The position numbers and the translations under genes were made by a program. A model generated the notes under the pieces. It searched no databases. It was not told where the DNA came from and worked only from the letters and a program-made list of their open reading frames with translations. Of a stretch of DNA of 6,509 nucleotides, positions 1 to 6,104 are shown piece by piece. The stretch's first letter is position 1. Each line of letters starts with the position of its first letter. The DNA comes from Opitutia bacterium (GTDB lineage Bacteria > Verrucomicrobiota > Verrucomicrobiia > Opitutales > Seribacteraceae), in contig JABHOU010000514.1 of assembly GCA_018695085.1 (NCBI GenBank), positions 1-6,509 on the forward strand, in the 5' to 3' direction.

Positions 1-2
1 AC

Positions 3-3000
3 GATGTTACGCGATTGAATGATCCCGACATGAGCGAATTGGGGACTTACGTGATCAAATATTTATCTTACGACGGATTCGGGAACTACGTGAGATACGA
101 TGAATCCGGAATCGAGGTGACGGCTACACGTACTGTCGAGGTGCGGGATACTAGTGCCCCGATCGTATATCCCAACAAGTCCGATGGCCAAACCGATCTC
201 GATCTTGAAGCCGGCGTGTCCTATCGCGACGACGGAGCCTCCGCCATAGACAATTACAAGGGAGATCTCACCGCCGAGGTTGACACCAAGTTCTACAGGA
301 TTACCGCTCAGGGAGCAACAGAGCTGAGCCCAACCAAAGTCGCAAATCTGCAAACCGGTGGTTTCGTTGATCTGGACGACGACACCCCCGATGAGGGTAC
401 CGAGTATCGGGTGGTCTACACCGTTTCCGATGGAAGTGACAACAGTCCCGACGGAGACGCCAACCGCACCCTCATGGTCTACGATACCACCGCCCCTGTC
501 GGCGAAATGTTGGAAGCCTCCGATAGCTCTTTTGTCTTTGCTTCCGACGGCGACAAAACCTTCACGGTGATTGGTGACGATGCCACTATATTCTTTTTCG
601 GCGAAGACAATTGGGGAGAAGTTTTACCTGTGGTCACTGGGTCAGACGATTATGAGCGAGAGGAAGTCACTGTTTATGGCTTCCGTTTAGTAAACAACAA
701 GACTGGTTTCACTTTCCCGGATCCTGGAGTGAAATTTTCCGACAACGCCAAGGGACTCGACGAGGCTGATATCACCGTGAAGCACACGGAACTCGCTCCC
801 GATGCCGGCGTCGACAAACAGTACCGGATTACCTACCAAGCCAAAGACGCATTTGGCAACTTGAGCATGGTATACGAAAGAATAATCAAAGTTCTTTCCG
901 GACCGAGGGTAACTCTACTTGGAGAACCCGAAATCGTTGTTGTAAATAAATATAATCAAACCGAATCTTTAGACTACGCGGGAACAGCATATACAGATCA
1001 AGGTGCTACGGCGAAGGATGCCCTCGATAATGTTATAACAAATAGTACTTTCGGAAATGGAATTAATGGCATCACCTTGTCTTATTCTTTTTTACACCTG
1101 CATTCCCCGCCTCCCCATCCTCTGGTAAATGTCGCAGAGGAACCAGTTCTCGGAATCACCTTTTTAGCGGCGAAGAATTCTTTGAGTTCAAAGATCGATC
1201 TTGAGAAAACTGGAAAGTACGAAATCTTCTACAAGGCTAGTGATAAGAATTTCAACCAATCTCCCGATCCACAAATATCTCGGATTGTTTATTCCGTTGC
1301 CGATGATGGAGTCTCTCCAACAGTAACTCCTCGCCGTGGAACTCCGAACGGTGGTGTTTGGGAAGCGACTCTCGATGTCAATGCGACTGGTTCCGGAACC
1401 TATGTCGAGCTTGGCGCCACCGCAAGGAAGACGCGTCATCCGACTCTTGGCTTTCCATACGAAGTCTCTCAAAGTTGGGACGAAAACAATGCTTCTGCCA
1501 TTGGTGCCGTTGCACCAGCCGTTGGCAATGTTCCCTTTGTTTTCGGTAAAGGTGTGGGTACTGCCGTTGAAGATAGCTTGAATCCGGATCTTTCTCCCAA
1601 GTTTCCCTATGAAGTTACATATTCGGTTTTAGATGAATTTGGAAATCCGGGATCCGCTACTTTGAAGGTGAGAATGCAAGACCTCATAAAACCTTCCATT
1701 GTTCCCGATGCTTTCGCAGGCGGCGCGACGGATAGCTTGACCATTGAGGCAAACGCCTCCTATGTCGATCCCGGTTTCACTGTGTCCGACAACTATTATG
1801 CGAATTCGGATTTGACTGGTAGAATTGATTATTATTCTCAAACTCAAACTCCGGGCTCCACCCCCATTCGCACGATTACAGATTACGCCAAGGACGGAAG
1901 CGATACACCCCATGATGCATCAACTGTTGATACTTGGAATCTTAAGGATTTCGGGAAGTTTTTCGTGCGCTATACCTTAACCGACCCTTCCGGCAATACC
2001 GCTGACTTCAATCGCACGATTACCGTCATTGATACCACCGCACCCACCGTTACTCTCAATCCCGTACCGGACGACGGTTCATTGGGAAGCGGAGACTTGA
2101 GCCCCATCTTTTTGAACCAAGTCCTTCCAGGACTCACTCTAGACGCAGCAAATGGTTATATCGAGCATGGAATTACCGTAAGCGAAAATTCATGGCAACC
2201 AGGTGAGAAGAAAGATTCTCATGCACTCGGGTCAGTATCGAATTCGCCAGAGGAGGTCACTATGACTCTTAACACTGGGTTAAGTGCAGTGACCGTCAAG
2301 ATCGAGCACAACGTCCACATGTATATGCCCGGTGAATACAAGGTTACCTACACGGTTACCGATTCCAGTGGTAATGTAAGTACGCTGGATAGAACCGTTT
2401 TGGTACTCGACAAGGAAAAGCCCTTGCTTGTCGCCTCCGTATCAGAAGGCAATTCGTCCTTTGCTGCAACAAGCACCCCTTACGTTGTTGCCGAGGGCGG
2501 TGTGCAATACGATGACGATTCAGGACAAACCGTAAAATTATGGAACGGAACGGACTACATGGAACCGTGGAGTGACTTGATGCCTGCCCCGCAAGCTCTC
2601 ACTCTCTCGGCAAACGATGCACAGGATGGTGTGATTACTTCTAAAATTAAGAGAACAGTAACACTTGATGGAGGAGTTTCCTCGGGGGTTGTTCTCAATA
2701 ACGACATAGCTTCCGTTCCTAGCTTGATCGATACCTCTTTCTCGTCACTCAATGCCGTGTACGAAATACGGTACGACGTTAGTGATACCGCCGATCCATC
2801 GATCTCCGGCGACACCGAAAATGCCGCAGATTCTCTTTACCGTCGAATCATCGTCAAGGATACCATGCCTCCCAGCATCCAGCCATCCAGTTTCGAAACC
2901 ACGGTGCTCGTCGACTACAAGTCGACCGCCAATCCGGACGTCAACGTAGCTCAGGAGGTGAAGGATTTTCTCGTCAACGGCTTTTCCGCTGTGGATGCCA

Positions 3001-4238
3001 ATAACTTCGATCTTCCAGAGAACTTTACATGGGTGGTTGATATCAATAAAACCGGCCCCTCGGGCGAAGTCATTGAAGGGACTTATGTACCAGGTGAGAT
3101 TTTCCCGAAAACTCGGAACAACGATGGTCCCGGCTACAAGATTACCATTAAGGTAAAAGATTCTTCTGGTAATGTAAGTAAACCAGTTGTTCGATACCTC
3201 AAGGTCGGCGATTTCACCCCGCCGACCTTGACCATGATGGGGAAATCCGAAATCCACGACTTCTTCCGCTTCGGCCAAAATCCGACTGCGAATTCTAACC
3301 AGGGAGAAAACACTCTGTTCCTTGACCGACCCGAAGATGCATCCACTAACCCCGACTATAATGCGACGGGTTTTTCCGGTGGCGCCCACCGAATGATGCT
3401 GGCGGAATACAACTTCACCGATCCCGGCGTCTACGCCGAAGACGAAAACGCCGATTGGGCGTTGAGCAAAGGCTTCCCTGACTTAAATAGTAATGGCGTA
3501 GGCGAAGGTTTCGCTACAGTTCGGGTATCTGATAGGGCGATAATGGATAGTTGCTCTGCGTCGGATGGTGTTGGAGTAATTCATGTCTATAGTTTCATGG
3601 AACAAAGTTCTGATGCTCAAAAAATTAAATATTGGCAAAATCTCATGGAAAACGCTGGCTACGGATTCGACACTGATCTACTTGACGGAAACGCTACGCC
3701 TGCCCCGGCTCGAGTGCCTGATGTGGATGGCAAAGGTTACAACTTCGATGATCTCAAACCAGATCTCACCAATCTCAATATGACCACCATGACTATCGAG
3801 TACAGAGTTAAGGATCATTGGGACAACCTTTCTTCAATCGCGACTCGACGCGTGTATTTTTATGAAAGTCGCCAGTTCGGGGATTTTGCGTTTTACGCTA
3901 CTCCTTTGACTACTGCTGCGGGACAACCATTTGAGCAGTTTGATGGTAATGGTACTTCTGGTCTAAGTGGTGCCCGTATGGATCACGATGGCGATGGTGT
4001 TAGCGATTTTTGGGAATTTGCTTTGGGCACTGATCCTGAAAAAGTTGGAGTGCCGGGAGCAGACGACAAGTATACGCCTAATTTCGCTGACCCCAGTACA
4101 TTTCAAAACCTTTCATCTTCTATTCTTGAGGCTAATCTTAGTCGGATGAATGCTTTTGAACGCCTTGGAAATGTTAATGGCATTAATGAATTCAAGAAAA
4201 CAGTGGGTGGAAGTGATTTTATTTTCCCTTCCCCTTGA
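3..4238 (+). CDS. Giant secreted/surface protein with tandem Ig-like (DUF5011/HYR-type) repeats and C-terminal calcium-binding motif; 5' partial
   Basis: The frame is open to the left edge. A TTG at 15 is internal, because the residues before it (DVTR) continue an Ig-like repeat, so the true start and any signal peptide lie outside the window. The visible 1411 residues are one partial and nine complete beta-sandwich-like units. Most units open with a D-x-x-x-P linker (DTSAP, DTTAP, DLIKP, DTTAP, DKEKP, DTMPP, DFTPP) and close with a Y-x-V-x-Y-x-x-x-D-x-x-G-N strand, such as YKVTYTVTDSSGN. This pattern is typical of DUF5011 and Cry22Aa-type Ig-like domains of bacterial surface proteins. After the last unit come a Gly/Ser-rich stretch and DHDGDGVSDFWEFALGTDPE, a thrombospondin-3/dockerin-like calcium site. 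The sequence is acidic, rich in Asp, Thr, Ser and Asn, and has a single cysteine. No LPXTG, PEP-CTERM or transmembrane anchor is visible at the C-terminus (ending FIFPSP). A role as an extracellular stalk or adhesin is inferred; ligand and export route are unknown. Confidence 0.9.
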   Translation, partial: DVTRLNDPDMSELGTYVIKYLSYDGFGNYVRYDESGIEVTATRTVEVRDTSAPIVYPNKSDGQTDLDLEAGVSYRDDGASAIDNYKGDLTAEVDTKFYRITAQGATELSPTKVANLQTGGFVDLDDDTPDEGTEYRVVYTVSDGSDNSPDGDANRTLMVYDTTAPVGEMLEASDSSFVFASDGDKTFTVIGDDATIFFFGEDNWGEVLPVVTGSDDYEREEVTVYGFRLVNNKTGFTFPDPGVKFSDNAKGLDEADITVKHTELAPDAGVDKQYRITYQAKDAFGNLSMVYERIIKVLSGPRVTLLGEPEIVVVNKYNQTESLDYAGTAYTDQGATAKDALDNVITNSTFGNGINGITLSYSFLHLHSPPPHPLVNVAEEPVLGITFLAAKNSLSSKIDLEKTGKYEIFYKASDKNFNQSPDPQISRIVYSVADDGVSPTVTPRRGTPNGGVWEATLDVNATGSGTYVELGATARKTRHPTLGFPYEVSQSWDENNASAIGAVAPAVGNVPFVFGKGVGTAVEDSLNPDLSPKFPYEVTYSVLDEFGNPGSATLKVRMQDLIKPSIVPDAFAGGATDSLTIEANASYVDPGFTVSDNYYANSDLTGRIDYYSQTQTPGSTPIRTITDYAKDGSDTPHDASTVDTWNLKDFGKFFVRYTLTDPSGNTADFNRTITVIDTTAPTVTLNPVPDDGSLGSGDLSPIFLNQVLPGLTLDAANGYIEHGITVSENSWQPGEKKDSHALGSVSNSPEEVTMTLNTGLSAVTVKIEHNVHMYMPGEYKVTYTVTDSSGNVSTLDRTVLVLDKEKPLLVASVSEGNSSFAATSTPYVVAEGGVQYDDDSGQTVKLWNGTDYMEPWSDLMPAPQALTLSANDAQDGVITSKIKRTVTLDGGVSSGVVLNNDIASVPSLIDTSFSSLNAVYEIRYDVSDTADPSISGDTENAADSLYRRIIVKDTMPPSIQPSSFETTVLVDYKSTANPDVNVAQEVKDFLVNGFSAVDANNFDLPENFTWVVDINKTGPSGEVIEGTYVPGEIFPKTRNNDGPGYKITIKVKDSSGNVSKPVVRYLKVGDFTPPTLTMMGKSEIHDFFRFGQNPTANSNQGENTLFLDRPEDASTNPDYNATGFSGGAHRMMLAEYNFTDPGVYAEDENADWALSKGFPDLNSNGVGEGFATVRVSDRAIMDSCSASDGVGVIHVYSFMEQSSDAQKIKYWQNLMENAGYGFDTDLLDGNATPAPARVPDVDGKGYNFDDLKPDLTNLNMTTMTIEYRVKDHWDNLSSIATRRVYFYESRQFGDFAFYATPLTTAAGQPFEQFDGNGTSGLSGARMDHDGDGVSDFWEFALGTDPEKVGVPGADDKYTPNFADPSTFQNLSSSILEANLSRMNAFERLGNVNGINEFKKTVGGSDFIFPSP
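147..3880 (+). repeat. Nine complete tandem Ig-like domain units within the giant protein
   Basis: Units are bounded by the D-x-x-x-P-type linkers. They begin at about 147 (DTSAP), 483 (DTTAP), 894 (LSGP, degenerate), 1302 (DDGVSP), 1680 (DLIKP), 2031 (DTTAP), 2409 (DKEKP), 2859 (DTMPP) and 3210 (DFTPP). Unit lengths are roughly 112, 137, 136, 126, 117, 126, 150, 117 and about 220 residues. The last unit is enlarged by an insertion. A tenth, partial unit lies left of 147. Within units the recognisable core is an early Y-x-D-x-G-x-x-A/V-x-D segment (YRDDGASAID, YTDQGATAKD, YVDPGFTVSD) and a late YxVxYxxxDxxGN strand. The units are strongly diverged from each other in sequence, so this is an old expansion and not a recent tandem duplication. 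Exact domain edges are approximate. Confidence 0.8.
3199..3231 (+). repeat. Perfect 12-bp inverted repeat inside the coding sequence
   Basis: The left arm TCAAGGTCGGCG (3199-3210) and right arm CGCCGACCTTGA (3220-3231) are exact reverse complements separated by 9 bases. The hairpin is GC-rich and sits on the DFTPP linker joining two Ig-like units. No T-tract follows, so it is not an intrinsic terminator. It may be chance, an mRNA pause structure or a remnant of a repeat element. Confidence 0.75.
3981..4040 (+). other. Calcium-binding thrombospondin-3/dockerin-like motif in the C-terminal tail
   Basis: The encoded segment DHDGDGVSDFWEFALGTDPE has the D-x-D-x-D-G-x-x-D-x-x-E spacing of an EF-hand-like calcium loop. 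It is followed by GTDP, as in thrombospondin type-3-like repeats of bacterial extracellular proteins. Similar D-x-D-G-D-G-x-x-D tails are common at the C-termini of large secreted proteins of Verrucomicrobia and Planctomycetes (general knowledge). Only one clear copy is present here. A role in calcium-dependent folding or attachment of the tail is inferred. Confidence 0.7.
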
Positions 4239-4273
4239 ACTATTTTTTTTAGGATACTCGGCTTAAAGTTCCA

Positions 4274-4348
4274 GCCCCCATAGTTTAACGGATAAAACAC
4301 TGGTTTCCTAAACCGTAGATCGAGGTTCGATTCCTCGTGGGGGCACCA
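4274..4348 (+). tRNA. tRNA-Arg (anticodon CCU), CCA encoded
   Basis: The acceptor arms GCCCCCA (4274-4280) and TGGGGGC (4338-4344) pair perfectly, followed by discriminator A and encoded CCA. The D arm is GTTT/AAAC around an AACGGATA loop. The anticodon loop TTCCTAA puts CCT at 4307-4309, which reads the Arg codon AGG. The T arm is CGAGG-TTCGATT-CCTCG. The anticodon stem CTGGT/ACCGT has a C-U mismatch at its outer pair and a U-G wobble next to it, so it is weaker than usual, but the rest is canonical. The variable loop is four bases. It lies 35 bases after the giant gene and has its own downstream terminator. No strong promoter is obvious; GATACT at 4253-4258 is a possible -10 box without a good -35 partner. 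Confidence 0.95.
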
Positions 4349-4369
4349 GCTGCAAGCGAGTGGTCTGAT

Positions 4370-4391
4370 AAAGGGTTATTGCCCTTTTTTT
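4370..4391 (+). terminator. Rho-independent terminator after tRNA-Arg
   Basis: AAAGGG (4370-4375) pairs with CCCTTT (4382-4387) around a six-base loop TTATTG, and a run of seven T (4385-4391) follows. It lies 21 bases past the tRNA 3' end and just before the permease gene, so it probably ends the tRNA transcript. The stem is short, and some readthrough into the permease gene is possible. Confidence 0.75.
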
Positions 4392-4426
4392 AGTATTTAG
4401 GCTTGTTGTTAAGTTTTTATCTTTGG

Positions 4427-5374
4427 GTGTCGGATTTTTTGAATATCGTTTCGGCTTTGGTGTTGCCGATAGGGATCATCCTGTTGGGTTCCTTCACACG
4501 ACGGTTCGGATGGTTTCGAACGGAGGCGGATGCCTCGTTGGCAACGCTTACCATTCGCTTGCTATACCCTTGCTTCATCTTGCGGCATTTGGTGGGGCAT
4601 GAAGGACTGCGTGACCCTACGATTTTCGCACTTGCTCCGCTGGCAGGTTTTCTCGCCATTGTATTCGGGTTCGGGTTTAGCCTGTTGGCCGCTCGTTCCA
4701 TTGGGCTTTCGGGGATGCAGGGCAAGAGCTTCATTTTTTCCGCGGGTATTTTCAATTACGGTTTTTTTGCTTTTCCCGTGGGGGAAGCCTTGTTTGGAGA
4801 AGCGTTCGTGGGGAAATTGATCATTTTCAACTTGGGGGTTGAGATAGCCATCTGGACGGTGGGCGTGATGATCTTGATTGGTGGCGCTCCCGGTTGGCGA
4901 CGACTGGTGAACCCTCCTGCGGTAGCCATCGCATTGGCTATGCTCTTGAGTATCTTAGGAGGCAGAGAAGGTCTGCCGTCGTTCGTATTCGAAATAGTGG
5001 ATGCCTTGGCCGCTTGCGCAATTCCCGTTGGCTTGCTTTTGATCGGTGGTAGCGTATTGGATCTCTTGCGTGAAAAAAAAGGCGAAACCGGATTACGAGT
5101 GGAAGCGGGAGCAGTTGCCGTTCGCCTGTTATTGGTGCCGTCTGTATTGATGGGGATCGTAGCTCTGGCGCCTTTCCCCGATGACCTGTCGTGGCTGAGG
5201 GAGGTGCTCGTGGTTCAAGCCGCTATGCCTGCGGGCGTGTTTGCCATCGTCGTAGTCAAATCCTATGATGGTGATACGGAAATAGCGTTGAGAGTTATTT
5301 TAGCCACCTTGGCGGGTTGCCTGATCACCATGCCCATATGGCTGAGCTTGGGGATTGGAATGCTATCCCCTTAG
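4427..5374 (+). CDS. AEC family (auxin efflux carrier-like) transporter
   Basis: This is an inner-membrane permease of the AEC family (Mem_trans, TC 2.A.69), whose bacterial members are secondary carriers for substrates such as malate or malonate. The substrate here cannot be told from sequence. Family features are the N-terminal VLPIGIILLGSFTRRFGWF, LYPCFILRHL, the conserved FNYGFFAFPVGEALFGE after the central helices, NPPAVAIALAMLL, the AIPVGLLLIGGSVLDLL segment, and a C-terminal VVQAAMPAGVFAIVVVKSYDGD followed by TMPIWLSL. About ten hydrophobic segments fit the family topology, and about 315 residues is normal length. No ATG exists before residue 97 of the protein. I chose GTG 4427 because it yields MSDFLNIVSALVLPIG, a typical family N-terminus. 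TTG 4403, TTG 4406 or TTG 4439 are alternatives, and none has a clear Shine-Dalgarno site. The gene starts 35 bases after the tRNA terminator and converges on the minus-strand gene ending at 5456. Confidence 0.88.
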   Translation: MSDFLNIVSALVLPIGIILLGSFTRRFGWFRTEADASLATLTIRLLYPCFILRHLVGHEGLRDPTIFALAPLAGFLAIVFGFGFSLLAARSIGLSGMQGKSFIFSAGIFNYGFFAFPVGEALFGEAFVGKLIIFNLGVEIAIWTVGVMILIGGAPGWRRLVNPPAVAIALAMLLSILGGREGLPSFVFEIVDALAACAIPVGLLLIGGSVLDLLREKKGETGLRVEAGAVAVRLLLVPSVLMGIVALAPFPDDLSWLREVLVVQAAMPAGVFAIVVVKSYDGDTEIALRVILATLAGCLITMPIWLSLGIGMLSP

Positions 5375-5455
5375 TGCTTGTCTGTCGAATTTTCTCAGAG
5401 ACTAACTTATCATCCAATAGATTAATATTGAACGAAGTATCTACCAGGTAAGTGC

Positions 5456-5947
5456 TTATGAGTTTACTGCGGGATCCTCAGCAGTCTTACTTGCTTCTTC
5501 TCTGTAGTTTGCCTTGGCGTCGAGTGTTTCGAAAATGGCTCCTACGGATTTGCGCAGTTTGTTGTATTCTTCCGCGAAAAGGAGGGAGGACAGGTAATTC
5601 TTGAATTCTTTTCTGTCTCGAATGATTTTCAAATCCAGTTCTTCCATTTCTTGGGCAAACTTCAAGTGCATCTTGTCGATGTCGGAGTCGAATTGCTGAT
5701 GCTGCCTCATCAGATGCTTTTGTGTTCGGGACACGGCAGACATGAGTCCCGGACAGGAGCGACAGTCTTTTGCGGTGATTTCGTGAAACGCAACTATGCC
5801 GGAAGCCAAGGCGGCACCGAAGGCAGAAAGTTCGTAATCGGACTTTTGACTTTCTTTCGTAGCCCAATTTTCAATTACTTTGACTAGTCTCGAGATGGCT
5901 GCCTGTGATTCTTCCGAATCTGATATGTTTACTGTGTCGTCTTCCAT
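5456..5947 (-). CDS. Hypothetical helical protein, 163 residues, with CxxC
   Basis: I do not recognise this family. The ATG at 5945-5947 is preceded by AGGAGA, which supports the start, and codon usage looks genuine. The protein is soluble and charged, with no signal peptide. An acidic N-terminus (MEDDTVNISDSEES) is followed by a helix at about residues 13-33. An Ala/Gly-rich helix at about 39-57 (ELSAFGAALASGIVAFHEI) is weakly hydrophobic but probably too polar for a membrane span. Next come a Cys-x-x-Cys pair (C62, C65, in KDCRSCPG) and a long amphipathic stretch at about 68-145 with coiled-coil-like heptads (FAQEMEELDLKIIRDRKEF), then a polar tail. One CxxC alone cannot form a full zinc site unless the protein dimerises; a redox role is also possible. 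It is convergent with the permease gene (81-base gap, no clear terminator) and lies 157 bases downstream of the symporter gene. Co-transcription with the symporter is uncertain. Confidence 0.8.
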   Translation of the reverse strand: MEDDTVNISDSEESQAAISRLVKVIENWATKESQKSDYELSAFGAALASGIVAFHEITAKDCRSCPGLMSAVSRTQKHLMRQHQQFDSDIDKMHLKFAQEMEELDLKIIRDRKEFKNYLSSLLFAEEYNKLRKSVGAIFETLDAKANYREEASKTAEDPAVNS

Positions 5948-5949
5948 TG

Positions 5950-5955
5950 TCTCCT
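5950..5955 (-). promoter_or_regulatory. Ribosome binding site of the 163-residue gene
   Basis: The minus strand reads AGGAGA then CA then ATG. The AGGAG core lies three bases before the start codon, closer than the usual 5-9, but it is the only clear Shine-Dalgarno site seen in the window. It supports the ATG at 5945-5947. Confidence 0.55.
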
Positions 5956-5982
5956 ATTGGGTGGGATGCATTAAGTAAGTAA

Positions 5983-6009
5983 TGTATAAGTAAAAATTCA
6001 GAAAAACAA
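5983..6009 (-). promoter_or_regulatory. Possible weak promoter for the 163-residue gene
   Basis: On the minus strand, TTGTTT (6004-6009) is followed after 15 bases by TATACA (5983-5988), about 35 bases before the ATG. Both boxes match the sigma-70 consensus only partly and the spacer is short. The AT-rich setting between 5970 and 6070 makes such matches easy to find by chance. The surrounding gap (5948-6104) otherwise holds poly-A/T tracts, two CAGAAAA copies 12 bases apart (5999 and 6011) and a doubled ATTTTTGT, with no ORF or RNA gene I can support. Confidence 0.25.
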
Positions 6010-6104
6010 ACAGAAAATTTTTTTAACACGATCTACGAATATTCTAAAAGGAAAAAAATGTATTTTTGTGATTTTTGTTTACAGGTAAAAGCAAGATGAA
6101 AGCA

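Noticed and set aside
2408..2433. CGACAAG/CTTGTCG inverted repeat at the DKEKP linker
   Set aside because: A 7-bp stem with a 12-base loop is expected several times by chance in a gene this long, so it does not by itself support hairpins at every linker.
2745..3389. A 214-codon open frame on the minus strand, antisense to the giant gene
   Set aside because: It lies wholly within the clearly coding plus-strand frame, its translation resembles no family, and it has no ribosome binding site. It is a shadow frame.
4209..4250. Possible terminator at the end of the giant gene (GGAAG/CTTCC with a later run of eight T)
   Set aside because: The stem is only five pairs with a 13-base loop, and the T-run starts 10 bases after it. 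It is too weak to call, though the T-run at 4243-4250 is real.
4274..4348. tRNA gene as an integration site (att) of a mobile element
   Set aside because: No second copy of the tRNA 3' end and no integrase or phage gene is present in the window.
4417..4755. A 112-codon minus-strand frame antisense to the permease gene
   Set aside because: The plus-strand frame shows clear AEC-family motifs; the antisense translation is basic and featureless.
5415..5430. CAATA-GATTAA-TATTG hairpin between the convergent genes as a bidirectional terminator
   Set aside because: The stem is five AT-rich pairs with no T-tract on either side.
5487..5867. A second 126-codon minus-strand frame overlapping the 163-residue gene
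   Set aside because: Its translation is Arg/Ser/Cys-rich, as expected from an out-of-frame reading. The other frame has an ATG with AGGAGA and a plausible helical protein.
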